A stretch of DNA of 64,000 nucleotides from Burkholderiales bacterium 39-55-53 (GCA_002282445.1 NCJK01000001.1:744001-808000); one strand, 5' to 3'; numbered from the stretch's first letter, positions 40,450 to 49,275 are shown. Notes: generated from the letters alone by a model not told the origin. Numbers and translations: made by a program.

Positions 40450-41024
40450 GATTTGTTCAACTCCGCAACCAAGGGCAAGATTTTCTCGGCCAGCAGGGCA
40501 GGCGTCACCGCTCCGACAAACTTGTAGCGAATCACACCAGCCTTATCGATGACGTAGGTCTCGGGCACGCCGTACACACCGTAATTGATGCCCACGCGTC
40601 CGTCGAGGTCCATGGCCGTGGTCGTGTACGGATTGCCATGGCGCTTGAGCCAGACTTGGCTACGCTCACGCGCAAGCTTGAGCTTTTCATCAAACGGTGA
40701 TTTGTAAGCGGGATCTTGCGGCTGGATTTCTTTGTAGCTCAGGCCGACGATGGGCACTTGATTTTTTTCAGAAAAAGCCACCAACACTGGGTGTTCTTCG
40801 CGGCACGCCACACACCAAGTGGCCCACACATTGAGCATCCAAACTTTGCCCTGCATGTCCGCAGGTGAAAACTTGGTATCACCTTCTAAGGTAAACAAGC
40901 TGAATTCAGGTGCAGGCTTACCCACCAAAGGGGACGGAATTTCACGTGGGTCACGCTTCAAGCCCACCGCCAAAAACACCACCAAGCCGATGAACAGCAC
41001 CAGTGGAATCAACACTTTTTTCAT
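40446..41024 (-). CDS. ccmG: Thiol:disulfide interchange protein CcmG/DsbE
   Basis: CcmG is a membrane-anchored thioredoxin-like protein that reduces CcmH and apocytochrome c. The start is set at 41024 (MKKVLIPLVLFIGLVV), giving 192 residues with an N-terminal anchor, the active site WCVAC in WATWCVACREEHP, and YGVYGVPETYVID with the cis-proline. It overlaps ccmF by 4 bp. Confidence 0.95.
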   Translation of the reverse strand: MKKVLIPLVLFIGLVVFLAVGLKRDPREIPSPLVGKPAPEFSLFTLEGDTKFSPADMQGKVWMLNVWATWCVACREEHPVLVAFSEKNQVPIVGLSYKEIQPQDPAYKSPFDEKLKLARERSQVWLKRHGNPYTTTAMDLDGRVGINYGVYGVPETYVIDKAGVIRYKFVGAVTPALLAEKILPLVAELNKS

Positions 41025-42940
41025 TTGCGGTATCTCCGATCCAGCGCGGCAAACACGCCACCCAGCACCATCAACAACACACCACCCCACAGCCAAGGCA
41101 CAAAGGGTTTGTAGTACACGCGCATGCTCCACTCGGTTTGCGCCTCATCCAAGGGCTCACCCAAGGAAACATACAAGTCGCGCATAAAGCCTGAATCAAT
41201 GCCCGCTTCGGTCATGGCCATGGCTGACGAGAAATAGCGACGCTTTTCGGGCTGCAAGATTTCAAGGATCTTGTCATCGCGCAGCACCTGCACATCGGCA
41301 CGCACTGCTTTGTAGTTGGGGCCGCGCACTTCATCCAAAGAATTCAAACGGAAGGTGTAAGGCGCGATCGTCACGACATCACCGATGCGCATGCGCACAT
41401 CGCGCTCGACCTCGTAGCACTTGACACCGGTGATACCGATCACCAGCACCGCCATGCCCAAATGGGCTGTGTGTTGACCCCAGAAGGATGCGCCAATGCG
41501 GCCCGGCTTGCGCAAGCGCTCCAGCACTTGCTGAGCCGTACCCAAAGCCACCCAACAACCAAGGAACAAACCAAACGCAGCACCAATGGACCAACCACCC
41601 AACACGAAGGGCAGCAACACCGCCAACACCAATGCGCCCGCAAATGTCCAGCGCAACTTGTGAGCGATCTCGCGCACATTGGCATCACGCCAGCGCGCCA
41701 CCGAACCTGGAATCATCAAGAATACAGTTGGCACGAGCAGCGGTGCAAACACCGCGTTGAAGTAAGGTGGGCCCACTGAGAGCTTGCCCATGTTGAGTGC
41801 GTCAATGATGAGCGGGTAAATCGTGCCCAACAACACGGCCGCTGTCGCCACGACCAACAACACACTGTTGGCCAACAAGAACGACTCACGCGACACCAAT
41901 TCCATGCGACCACCCAAGGCCACACGCGGCGCACGCCAAGCAAACAGCGTGAGCGATGCGCCCACCACCACCGCCAAAAAGATCAGGATGAACACACCGC
42001 GTTTGGGGTCAGACGCAAACGCATGCACCGAGGTGAGCACACCTGAGCGAACCAAAAACGTGCCTAGCAGCGACAACGAGAACGCCGCAATGGCCAATAA
42101 CACGGTCCAAGCCTTAAAGCTGCCGCGCTTTTCAGTCACCATCAATGAGTGAATGAGTGCCGTGCCAACCAACCAAGGCATGAGAGATGCGTTTTCTACA
42201 GGGTCCCAAAACCACCAGCCGCCCCAACCGAGTTCGTAATAGGCCCACCAAGAACCTAGGCCAATGCCAAAGGTCAAGAAGGCCCACGCCACCACGGTCC
42301 AAGGGCGCGACCAGCGTGCCCAAGCAGCATCCAAACGGCCACTCATCAAGGCTGACACCGCAAATGCAAATGCCACCGCCATGCCCACATAGCCCATGTA
42401 GAGCATGGGCGGGTGAATAACCAAGCCCGGATCTTGCAACAGGGGGTTCAAATCTTTGCCATCCATGGCCGCTGGCAACAAACGCTCAAACGGGTTGGAA
42501 GTGGTCAGGATGAACAACAAAAAGCCCACCGAGATCAAACCCAGCACGCCAATCACACGGGCGACCATGTCAAGGGGCAAGCTGCGCGAAAAAATAGCGA
42601 CTGCCACGGACCACAAAGCCAGCAACAACACCCACAGCAAGAGTGAACCTTCATGACCGCCCCACACTGCGGCGAATTGGTAAGGTTTGGGCAACAAGGA
42701 GTTGGAGTGCTGCGACACATACAGCACAGAGAAATCGTTGTTCAAAAACGAAGTCGCCAAAGCCCCAAACGCAAATGCCACCAACACAAACTGCAAAGCT
42801 GCCGTTGGGCGAGCCAATGACTGCAAAGTGATTTGCGTTTGCGGACTGCGCACCAAAGTGCCTGCAATGGGGAAAACGCCTTGCATCAAGGCCACCAAGG
42901 CCGCCAGCATGAGCGCGAAATTACCGAGTTCTGGAATCAT
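41021..42940 (-). CDS. ccmF: Heme lyase subunit CcmF
   Basis: CcmF attaches heme to apocytochrome c together with CcmH and CcmI. The 639-residue membrane protein has about fourteen helices, the N-terminal WGGHEGSLLLWVL and the WWD heme-handling motif GWGGWWFWDPVENASLMPWL. A large periplasmic domain near the C-terminus precedes the last helix. It overlaps ccmE by 4 bp and ccmG by 4 bp. Confidence 0.96.
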   Translation of the reverse strand: MIPELGNFALMLAALVALMQGVFPIAGTLVRSPQTQITLQSLARPTAALQFVLVAFAFGALATSFLNNDFSVLYVSQHSNSLLPKPYQFAAVWGGHEGSLLLWVLLLALWSVAVAIFSRSLPLDMVARVIGVLGLISVGFLLFILTTSNPFERLLPAAMDGKDLNPLLQDPGLVIHPPMLYMGYVGMAVAFAFAVSALMSGRLDAAWARWSRPWTVVAWAFLTFGIGLGSWWAYYELGWGGWWFWDPVENASLMPWLVGTALIHSLMVTEKRGSFKAWTVLLAIAAFSLSLLGTFLVRSGVLTSVHAFASDPKRGVFILIFLAVVVGASLTLFAWRAPRVALGGRMELVSRESFLLANSVLLVVATAAVLLGTIYPLIIDALNMGKLSVGPPYFNAVFAPLLVPTVFLMIPGSVARWRDANVREIAHKLRWTFAGALVLAVLLPFVLGGWSIGAAFGLFLGCWVALGTAQQVLERLRKPGRIGASFWGQHTAHLGMAVLVIGITGVKCYEVERDVRMRIGDVVTIAPYTFRLNSLDEVRGPNYKAVRADVQVLRDDKILEILQPEKRRYFSSAMAMTEAGIDSGFMRDLYVSLGEPLDEAQTEWSMRVYYKPFVPWLWGGVLLMVLGGVFAALDRRYRK

Positions 42941-43410
42941 GGGTTGCCTTTGGTGGGGGCTGGCGTTTGCACAGATTTGGCAGCTTTGGCGGCCATGGCT
43001 TCATCCATGGCGTGCTGCGCTTCGGGGGGCATGTAATTTTCGTCATGTTTGGCCAACACTTCGCTGGCCACAAACAATCCGCTGTCATCCAACTTGCCTT
43101 GCGCGACCACGCCTTTGCCCTCTTTGAATAAATCGGGCAACAAGCCCACATAGGTCGTTGGTATCTCGTGCACGGTATCGGTGATCACAAAACGCGCGGT
43201 ATTGCCGTCACGCACCAAGCTGCCCTCTTTCACCATGCCACCCGCGCGGAAGGTGCGGCCCTTAGGGGCTTCGCCTTTGCTCACTTGCGTGGGGGTGAAA
43301 AAGAACACCAAATTGCTTTGGAAAGCATTCAGCACAAAAGCGGCAGCAGCGCACAGCACCACAATGCCAGCGGCAATGAGCGCAAATCGTTTGGTTCTGG
43401 GTTTCATCAC
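42937..43410 (-). CDS. ccmE: Heme chaperone CcmE
   Basis: CcmE carries heme covalently from CcmABCD to CcmF. The 157-residue protein has an N-terminal membrane anchor and an OB-fold domain. The heme-binding histidine is in LAKHDENYMP near residue 123, with the nearby tyrosine of the HxxxY form. It overlaps ccmD and ccmF by 4 bp each. Confidence 0.95.
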   Translation of the reverse strand: MMKPRTKRFALIAAGIVVLCAAAAFVLNAFQSNLVFFFTPTQVSKGEAPKGRTFRAGGMVKEGSLVRDGNTARFVITDTVHEIPTTYVGLLPDLFKEGKGVVAQGKLDDSGLFVASEVLAKHDENYMPPEAQHAMDEAMAAKAAKSVQTPAPTKGNP

Positions 43411-43598
43411 ATCACATCCTCGTTCGGCAATTGAGCCAATGCCTGCTCGGCTTTCAACTGATTCAACACATCACGGTGCGCCCATCGGGCTTGCCACACC
43501 TCTACGGCCAACAACAACGCGGTCACGCCCACACTGCCCCACACGTAAACGGCATAGCCGCCCATGGCCCAAAACTGGCTCCAGCTTTCCCACCTCAT
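43407..43598 (-). CDS. ccmD: Heme exporter protein CcmD
   Basis: This 63-residue single-helix protein (GGYAVYVWGSVGVTALLLAV) stabilises the CcmABC-CcmE complex. The start at 43598 (MRWESWSQFWAMGGY) overlaps ccmC by 4 bp, which is the spacing seen throughout this operon. Ten upstream codons in the same frame are excluded. Confidence 0.88.
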   Translation of the reverse strand: MRWESWSQFWAMGGYAVYVWGSVGVTALLLAVEVWQARWAHRDVLNQLKAEQALAQLPNEDVM

Positions 43599-44338
43599 GA
43601 CTTCACCTCTTCGAGTTCGTGCACCCAAGTCGCGTGGCTTTCACGTTGCAAGATGAGCGTGCGTACGCGGTACAACACCAAGGCCACGGTGTAGAACCAA
43701 AACGCCAAAGCCATCAACAACATGCCCCAAAGCATGATGGCGGCCATGCTTGGCGCTTGCGTCACGGACACCGAAGCCCCTTGATGCAAGGTGTTCCACC
43801 ACTTCACCGAGAAATAAATGATGGGCACGTTGATCGCGCCCACGATGGCGATGAGCGCACCTGCACGGTCGCTGCGGCGCGTGTCATCAATGGCCGACGT
43901 CAAGGCGATGTAACCAAGGTACAAGAAAAACAAAATCAGTTCCGACGTCAGGCGTGCATCCCACACCCACCACGCACCCCACATGGGCTTGCCCCAGAGT
44001 GCGCCCGTCCACAACGACAGGAACGCAAACAAAGCACCCGTTGGAGCCAAAGCACGGGTCATCATGCCCGACAGGCGGGTGTTGAAAGTCAGGCCCAGTA
44101 CGCTCCAAAACGCCATGGCCAAGTAAATGACCATCGACATCCAGCTCGCAGGGACGTGCACGAAGATGATGCGGTAGCCCTCGCCTTGCTGAAAGTCGCT
44201 GGGCGCAACCGCAAAACCCAGCCACATGCCAGCCAGCATCAGCGCCGTGGCCAGCACGGCAAACCAAGGCCACGCCTTGCCTGCCAAACCATAAAAGGTT
44301 TGCGGTGCTGCGTAATAAAACCAGTTGATATTCTTCAT
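43595..44338 (-). CDS. ccmC: Heme exporter protein CcmC
   Basis: CcmC loads heme onto CcmE. The 247-residue protein has six helices and the WWD-domain tryptophan motif WGKPMWGAWWVWDARLTSEL. The start at 44338 (MKNINWFYYAAPQTFYG) is the usual family start and overlaps ccmB by 4 bp. Confidence 0.95.
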   Translation of the reverse strand: MKNINWFYYAAPQTFYGLAGKAWPWFAVLATALMLAGMWLGFAVAPSDFQQGEGYRIIFVHVPASWMSMVIYLAMAFWSVLGLTFNTRLSGMMTRALAPTGALFAFLSLWTGALWGKPMWGAWWVWDARLTSELILFFLYLGYIALTSAIDDTRRSDRAGALIAIVGAINVPIIYFSVKWWNTLHQGASVSVTQAPSMAAIMLWGMLLMALAFWFYTVALVLYRVRTLILQRESHATWVHELEEVKS

Positions 44339-45006
44339 TCCAACGCGATCCGTAAAGCCGCTGCACATGCAAACGGACTGAAAAAGGCTGCGGGCAGCAG
44401 CATGGCCATCAAAATCGACAAATGCGCCTGAGCTCCTAAGCCGCTGGCTTGTGCCTCGACTGCGCCAGCGCCAAACACCAGCACAGGGATGAACAAAGGC
44501 AACACCAACAGCGACAACAACACCCCACCGCCACGCACACCCAAGGTCAAGGCAGCGCCAATGCCGCCCACCAAAGACAGAACGGGAGTGCCCAACAACA
44601 GGGCCAAAGTGAGGGTTATCAGGGCATCAGCCGAAAGGTCAAATTGCAACCCCAAAACTGGGGCCAATAATACCAATGGGACCCCTGAAACCAACCAGTG
44701 AGCCAAGAGTTTGGCACTGATCAGTAAGGGCATTGGCGTGGGCGACAAAGCCATTTGTTCCAGCGTGCCATCGCGGTAATCCGCCTCAAACAGACGTTGG
44801 AGCGCCAGCATGCTCGACAGCAAGGCCCCCACCCACAGCACGCCAGGGGCGACCAAACGCAAAGTATTCAGCTCAGGGCCAATACCCAGTGGGAACAAGG
44901 CGGCCACCACCACAAAGAAAAAAACCGCCGTCAGCACCTCGCTCTTGCGACGCATGGCCAAGAGCAAATCGCGCCGCATCACGGCCATGAACGCACCGCC
45001 ACTCAT
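44335..45006 (-). CDS. ccmB: Heme exporter protein CcmB
   Basis: CcmB is the membrane subunit of the CcmAB ATP-driven complex that releases holo-CcmE. The 223-residue protein has six helices, with typical segments AVMRRDLLLAMRRKSEVLTA and LFEADYRDGTLEQM. It overlaps ccmA by 4 bp. Confidence 0.95.
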   Translation of the reverse strand: MSGGAFMAVMRRDLLLAMRRKSEVLTAVFFFVVVAALFPLGIGPELNTLRLVAPGVLWVGALLSSMLALQRLFEADYRDGTLEQMALSPTPMPLLISAKLLAHWLVSGVPLVLLAPVLGLQFDLSADALITLTLALLLGTPVLSLVGGIGAALTLGVRGGGVLLSLLVLPLFIPVLVFGAGAVEAQASGLGAQAHLSILMAMLLPAAFFSPFACAAALRIALE

Positions 45007-45641
45007 GCCACGCCTCTCAATCGGTAAGTTTGCACATCCACCGATGTGCCGTTTGCGGTGCTTAGCGCGACAGGCTGATGGCTGGTGAACAACACCATGC
45101 CGCCGTTGGCCACATGCTCGGCCAACAAGCCACGCAGACCGTCAACCGCTTTCACATCCAAAGCCACAAAAGGCTCATCCAGCACCCACAGCGGGGCTTG
45201 GCTGGCCAACAAACGGGCCAAAGCCGTGCGGCGCTTTTGGCCTTGCGACATCACGCGCAGCGGCAAGTGCTCGCGCCCGCGCAAACCCATACGGGCCAAA
45301 GCCACCAAGGCTTGCTGCTGGCTAAGTGTGCGACCAGACACGGCGGCATCTGACATGAGGTTTTCCAAAGCGGTCAGCTCTTCTTTGAGCGATAAGCCGT
45401 GGCCCAAATAAAACAGCGAAGAGCGAAATGCGGCAGCATTTTGCTGAATGGTTTTGTCATGCCAGCTGACCTCGCCCCCATCGGCAGGTGAGAGGCCGCA
45501 GACGATGCGCAACAAACTGGTTTTACCCACGCCATTGTCACCCTCAAGGTGCAAGGCTTGACCCGCTTTCAGTTCGAAGCTGACGTTGGCAAACAGCGGC
45601 TTATTGCCACGGCTGCATGAGAGATTAGAGATGCGCAGCAT
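45003..45641 (-). CDS. ccmA: Heme exporter ATPase CcmA
   Basis: CcmA is the ATPase of the CcmABCD complex. The 212-residue protein has Walker A GDNGVGKTSLLR, a signature loop read as MSQGQKRRTALARLL, and Walker B LWVLDEPFVALD. It is the first gene of a nine-gene operon in which most neighbours overlap by 4 bp. A FemAB-like gene ends 4 bp after... its upstream side (45645), so the operon may begin with that gene. Confidence 0.94.
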   Translation of the reverse strand: MLRISNLSCSRGNKPLFANVSFELKAGQALHLEGDNGVGKTSLLRIVCGLSPADGGEVSWHDKTIQQNAAAFRSSLFYLGHGLSLKEELTALENLMSDAAVSGRTLSQQQALVALARMGLRGREHLPLRVMSQGQKRRTALARLLASQAPLWVLDEPFVALDVKAVDGLRGLLAEHVANGGMVLFTSHQPVALSTANGTSVDVQTYRLRGVA

Positions 45642-45644
45642 GGT

Positions 45645-46568
45645 TTAAATGAACGTCCCTGCGCAGGTCAGCACTTGACCACCCGTGCCAATTTTGAAAC
45701 GCGCAATGCCTGCACTGCGCGTGGTGTTGACGCCGCCGAGGTCGAGTTTGCGAACACCACGCTCGCGCAACTCTTGGATCGCGTTCCACAAAATGAGGTT
45801 GTGCGCGTTTTGTTCACGGCCTGCATCACTGGTCCAGCCGACTTGATAGGTGGCGGCTTCGCCATGAATCAAAAACATCATGCCCGCCACGCGGTCGCGA
45901 CCCACGTCGGCACGCATGGTCAAAATGGTTTTGGCCGGTTGTTGGCGCGAGGGCACATACAAGTCAAAGAAGTGCAAGGGCAAGCCATGCAAGCCGCGCT
46001 GCTCGCGCTGCTGCATTTCAGCGTCTAACAGCCAACGGTATTGGCCTGCATTCGTGCCCACTCGGTGAATGGTCAGTGGCGACTCTTCGGCTCGTGCCAA
46101 GCTGTAGCGCCATCGTCCATCCAACTGAGCGCGCAACGCCTCAGGCTCAGGCAGCAGATCTAGCATCACGGTGCTGTGGCCTGTCATGACACGACGCCAG
46201 CGCGAGAGGCCCAACTCGGGGCCTTGGGCTTCGAGTGGCGTGAATGCGACCACCCGCAAGTTCTTCAACGGAATGGTTTTCTTGAGCGCTTTGTAAACAC
46301 GCGCTTTGTCATCGCCCGACAAAGGCTGCAGCCACACCGGACCGAGCGAACACAGCGCCATGTGGGCCAAGCCACCCGCAAATCGACGCACGATGAATTG
46401 GGCCAAGGCCACGGGTGCGCCGTCTTGCTCGACCAACGCGCGCAGTACACCCACGCCCAGCGTTTTCATGCATGCGCCATAGGCCCAGTCTTGCTGCAAG
46501 GGTGCAGCGGCGGCGGCATGGTGCGCGTCCCACTCGGGATAGCTCAGGGTGTCCCAGTTGACTTTCAT
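45645..46568 (-). CDS. FemAB-like peptidyl/aminoacyl transferase (GNAT fold)
   Basis: This 307-residue protein resembles the FemAB/FemX family, which uses aminoacyl-tRNA to add residues to lipid II, and its wider GNAT relatives. Visible are the N-terminal acyltransferase lobe (QQDWAYGACMKTLGV) and a second lobe with GEAATYQVGWTSDAGREQNAHN and ELRERGVRKLDLGGVN, typical of the family. A real interpeptide bridge is unusual in Gram-negative bacteria, so the acceptor is unknown. It lies 3 bp upstream of ccmA and may be co-transcribed with the ccm genes. Confidence 0.7.
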   Translation of the reverse strand: MKVNWDTLSYPEWDAHHAAAAAPLQQDWAYGACMKTLGVGVLRALVEQDGAPVALAQFIVRRFAGGLAHMALCSLGPVWLQPLSGDDKARVYKALKKTIPLKNLRVVAFTPLEAQGPELGLSRWRRVMTGHSTVMLDLLPEPEALRAQLDGRWRYSLARAEESPLTIHRVGTNAGQYRWLLDAEMQQREQRGLHGLPLHFFDLYVPSRQQPAKTILTMRADVGRDRVAGMMFLIHGEAATYQVGWTSDAGREQNAHNLILWNAIQELRERGVRKLDLGGVNTTRSAGIARFKIGTGGQVLTCAGTFI

Positions 46569-46588
46569 GCGCCTAGAATCCTCACACC

Positions 46589-46786
46589 ATGTTGAACAAA
46601 CTTCGCCTTCGCCGACAAGCCGAGACCGTGATGGGTCATCGCTTGGAAGAACCCCGCCTCACGCTGGTGTTTGTGCTGTGGGTGTTTGTGTACGTGGGTT
46701 TGCCCCTGCTGGCCGTCAGCAGCGTAGTGGATTTGCTCATTCAGCAAATCACGGGCAACTGCACCGGTTTTTGGTGCTGGTTTTAA
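46589..46786 (+). CDS. Small single-helix membrane protein
   Basis: This 65-residue reading frame encodes a basic N-terminus (MLNKLRLRRQAETVMGHR), one long hydrophobic helix (residues 24-50) and a short tail ending CTGFWCWF. I recognise no family. It is divergent from the FemAB-like gene with only 20 bp between starts, so the two would share a promoter region. The hydrophobic design suggests a real gene, but no ribosome-binding site is obvious. Confidence 0.45.
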   Translation: MLNKLRLRRQAETVMGHRLEEPRLTLVFVLWVFVYVGLPLLAVSSVVDLLIQQITGNCTGFWCWF

Positions 46787-46814
46787 ACACTGAGCCATTG
46801 TTGTTTGCACGGCC

Positions 46815-47249
46815 TCAACGGGGCACGCTGCAAGGCCCTGTGATGTTCATACGCACTTTTTTGCCCATATAGGTGGTGTCGTGATACGCCGTCACAACCA
46901 CCGTGGCTTGATCGATGCGAATCTCGGACTCTGCACCCGTCACCTTGTGTTTGCGGAACGCACCCATTTCTTTGGCGGTGGTTAAGTTTTTGCCCGTGAA
47001 TTCTTCGGTGGCCAAGCTGTTGGCGATCAACAAATAGGGCTCGGGGCCATTCATCTTCAAGAAGATGTTTTTGCCCAAGGATTGAATTTCAATCACCACT
47101 TTCTCAGGTTTGATCTTCACGTCTTCCATGGCCGGAATCGTGGCCTCTACCAAACAAGGCATTTTGAAAGTTTGGGCAAATGCAGGCGTAGCCGATACAG
47201 CCACCGCCAGCAGCACGGCTTGAAGCAATCGAACGTAGATTTTGGTCAT
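46815..47249 (-). CDS. Hypothetical exported protein
   Basis: This 144-residue protein has a clear Sec signal peptide (MTKIYVRLLQAVLLAVAVSATPAFA cut after AFA) and a mature domain of about 120 residues with two cysteines (MPCLVEA and GPCSVP) that could form a disulfide. I do not recognise the family. The start could also be three codons upstream (47258). It lies 10 bp after the CLC gene region boundary and on the same strand, downstream of it. Confidence 0.65.
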   Translation of the reverse strand: MTKIYVRLLQAVLLAVAVSATPAFAQTFKMPCLVEATIPAMEDVKIKPEKVVIEIQSLGKNIFLKMNGPEPYLLIANSLATEEFTGKNLTTAKEMGAFRKHKVTGAESEIRIDQATVVVTAYHDTTYMGKKVRMNITGPCSVPR

Positions 47250-47259
47250 AGCCACCATT

Positions 47260-48504
47260 CTAAGAAGGCTGAGAGGGGGCTTGCGATTTGCGGTGCGCCA
47301 CCCGCTGAGCCCGATAAATGCCGGAATGGCCGGAGCACACGTAGCTCATGACACAGGCCAACGCCGCAAACACGCCAATCTCAGCGCCAAACAACTCCAT
47401 GGCCATCAGCGTAGAAGCAATGGGCGTATTGGCCGCCCCTGCAAACACCGCCACAAAACCCACCGCTGCCAACAAGGCAAACGGCACATCCAGAAGCGGA
47501 GCCAAGGCATTGCCCAAGGTCGCGCCGATGTAGAACAAGGGCGTCACTTCGCCCCCCTTAAAGCCAGAGCCCAAGGATGCAATGGTGAACAGCATCTTGC
47601 CCAAGAAGTCAGTCGGCGCGAGTGGGTGGGCAAATGCCTCCACCATCACCGGAATGCCCAAGCCGATGTAGCGGTCAAAACTGCCCCACATCACCACAGC
47701 GGCAATCACAGCGCCGCCCAAGAAAGGACGCAGCGGCGCATAGGCGATGTGCTTTTTCATCACGCCACTCAAGGCATGCGTGCCATCGGCAAACAACTTG
47801 CCCGTCAAACCAAACACCGCGCCAGCCACCAGCATGGCCGCCAACAGCCAAGCTGTGATGTTGGGCATAGCCCCAGCCATGTAAAGGGAGTGTTGCACAC
47901 CCCAAAGCAAACCCACCTGGTCGGCCAACACCGCAGCCAACAAACACGGCAGCAAAGCATCCAAACGCATGCGGCCAATGGCCAAGACTTCCAGCGCAAA
48001 CACAGCGCCCGCCAAAGGCGTGCCAAACACCGAAGCAAAGCCCGCGCTGATACCGGCCATCAACACCATGCGGCGGTCTGTGTGGTCAAGTTTGAAAAAG
48101 TGGGTGAGCTGATCGGCCAAGGCCCCACCCATTTGCACCGCCGTGCCTTCACGGCCCACCGATGCGCCAAACAAATGAGAAATCACCGTGCCGCCCAACA
48201 CAAACGGAGCCATGCGCAGAGGCACGACTTTTTTGGGATCGTGAATTTCGTCAATCAGCAAGTTGTTGCCCGCCTCGACATGCTGGCCAAACTTTAAATA
48301 AAGCCAGCCGACGCTGAAGCCCGCCACAGGCAAGCCCCAAATCAGCCAACGGTTGGCTTCGCGGGTTTGCGTGGCCCAATCAAGCGCGAAGAGGAACAGG
48401 GCCGAGGCAGATCCCGCGAGGGCGGCAACCACCGACGCCAAAGCCACCCACTTCGCCACGTAGCGCAAGAGGTCTAGCTTGGAAGTTGGCGCAAGTTGCG
48501 GCAT
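47260..48504 (-). CDS. CLC-family transporter of the fluoride-exporting (CLC-F) type
   Basis: This 414-residue protein has the CLC channel/antiporter fold with about ten to twelve hydrophobic segments. In chloride CLCs the first selectivity motif is GSGIP. Here it reads GNNLL (residues 79-83, in HVEAGNNLLIDEI), and the second reads GREGTAVQMGG instead of GREGPTVQ. Both replacements are the known marks of CLC-F proteins, which exchange fluoride for protons and detoxify it. GSGFKGGEVTPLFYIG also fits this branch. No fluoride riboswitch was seen upstream. A chloride transporter is the less likely alternative. Confidence 0.82.
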   Translation of the reverse strand: MPQLAPTSKLDLLRYVAKWVALASVVAALAGSASALFLFALDWATQTREANRWLIWGLPVAGFSVGWLYLKFGQHVEAGNNLLIDEIHDPKKVVPLRMAPFVLGGTVISHLFGASVGREGTAVQMGGALADQLTHFFKLDHTDRRMVLMAGISAGFASVFGTPLAGAVFALEVLAIGRMRLDALLPCLLAAVLADQVGLLWGVQHSLYMAGAMPNITAWLLAAMLVAGAVFGLTGKLFADGTHALSGVMKKHIAYAPLRPFLGGAVIAAVVMWGSFDRYIGLGIPVMVEAFAHPLAPTDFLGKMLFTIASLGSGFKGGEVTPLFYIGATLGNALAPLLDVPFALLAAVGFVAVFAGAANTPIASTLMAMELFGAEIGVFAALACVMSYVCSGHSGIYRAQRVAHRKSQAPSQPS

Positions 48505-48538
48505 GGGTTGCCCTGTGAGACTGACAATCGAATATGAA

Positions 48539-48566
48539 AAAAGCCGTTCGATGACGAACGGCTTTT
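48539..48566 (-). terminator. Terminator of the chromosomal tRNA-Ser gene
   Basis: A perfect 12-bp stem (48539-48550 with 48555-48566) has a 4-base loop, followed on the minus strand by TTTTTT. It lies 19 bp beyond the CCA end of the broken tRNA-Ser and insulates it from the CLC gene. Confidence 0.9.
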
Positions 48567-48584
48567 AAGGGTGCTTTTTGGGCT

Positions 48585-48643
48585 TGGCGGAGAAGGAGGG
48601 ATTCGAACCCTCGGTAGGGTCGCCCCTACGCTTGATTTCGAGT
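48585..48643 (-). pseudogene. 3' half of chromosomal tRNA-Ser(CGA), broken by insertion
   Basis: Read on the minus strand this gives the anticodon loop and stem (CTCGAAATCAAG), the serine-type long variable arm, the T arm (GAGGG TTCGAAT CCCTC), acceptor strand CTTCTCC, discriminator G and encoded CCA. The sequence before the anticodon loop is not tRNA. The matching 5' half is at 59567-59608. Joined at the shared core the halves give a 90-nt tRNA whose acceptor (GGAGAAG/CTTCTCC) and anticodon stem (CTTGA/TCAAG) pair perfectly. Confidence 0.9.
48633..48643 (-). other. Attachment site copy (left end of the element)
   Basis: TGATTTCGAGT on the plus strand matches exactly, and in the same orientation, the copy at 59567-59577. 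On the minus strand it reads ACTCGAAATCA, the anticodon loop and 3' stem of tRNA-Ser(CGA). This 11-bp core marks the strand-exchange region. Confidence 0.85.
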
Positions 48644-48850
48644 ACAGGAAGAAGCGTTGCAGACTGCATGAACATTGGCTCGCGAGAGACATGGTCTTTT
48701 TTGTGTAGTCATTGTGCAGTTTGTACAGCTTCTTTTTGTACTTTGGTATCAAACCTTTTCCAAGATTCGGTGTCAGTCGTTGTTAAAAAATTCGTCAAGT
48801 GATTTTAACTCAGTCACCTAGCTATAAAAGTATAGGAAGGCAGTTGGAAT
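48644..48850. other. Non-coding left margin of the element
   Basis: These 207 bases lie between the left attachment core and the first gene. I see no convincing reading frame. Some open frames run across the tRNA fragment but have no start context. Integrase arm-type binding sites would be expected here, but I cannot define them by eye. Confidence 0.4.
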
Positions 48851-49207
48851 TCAAAGGCGTGTAGCAGCAGCTTGATTCACTTTTCGTAGCTTTTCTTGAG
48901 ACTTCAAAAAGTCTTGTCTTGCCTTGAGTTGCTTTTCTTGCGTTTTGTACTTTGCAGCTTGGTCAGCTAATGACTTGACTTGAAGTTGTTGAGGCGTGAG
49001 AGTCTTAGTCCCCTCCTCTATCTCGTTCACTTGCTCGTTCAACTCACTAACACTAAACACGTTTCTGTCACCATACTTGTGCTGAAAGATTTGTCGTGCG
49101 TAGCTCAGTGACTCTGTGCGCTCTGTAGCTGTGACAGTTGCGCCATTCTTCAGCTTCACACGTGCGATGTAGGTCTTGATTGGGCTTGTAATTTCATAAA
49201 GTTTCAT
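48851..49207 (-). CDS. Hypothetical protein with C-terminal coiled coil
   Basis: This 118-residue product is not recognised. Residues 1-55 look like a small beta-rich domain (KTYIARVKLKNGATVTATER, then SYARQIFQHKYG). Residues 65-112 are charged, rich in Lys/Gln and likely coiled coil (KYKTQEKQLKARQDFLKSQE). The N-terminal part resembles small single-domain proteins on plasmids and phages, but I cannot name a family. It is the leftmost gene of the element and is divergent from the secreted protein gene. Confidence 0.6.
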   Translation of the reverse strand: MKLYEITSPIKTYIARVKLKNGATVTATERTESLSYARQIFQHKYGDRNVFSVSELNEQVNEIEEGTKTLTPQQLQVKSLADQAAKYKTQEKQLKARQDFLKSQEKLRKVNQAAATRL

Positions 49208-49275
49208 AGAGATATTTATGATTTATGATGAGATTGATAACTTGTAAAGAGCGACCAAACTTAGGCAGTAGCAAC

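Noticed and set aside
47242-48297. 351-codon plus-strand frame opposite the CLC gene
   Set aside because: Composition is Arg/His/Gln-rich without hydrophobic core; the CLC motifs lie on the minus strand.
48505-48538. Fluoride riboswitch upstream of the CLC-F gene
   Set aside because: No conserved fluoride aptamer sequence could be found in the short leader, which is bounded by the tRNA terminator.
48578-48802. 74-codon plus-strand frame crossing the left junction
   Set aside because: It runs through the broken tRNA and attachment core and has no ribosome-binding site.
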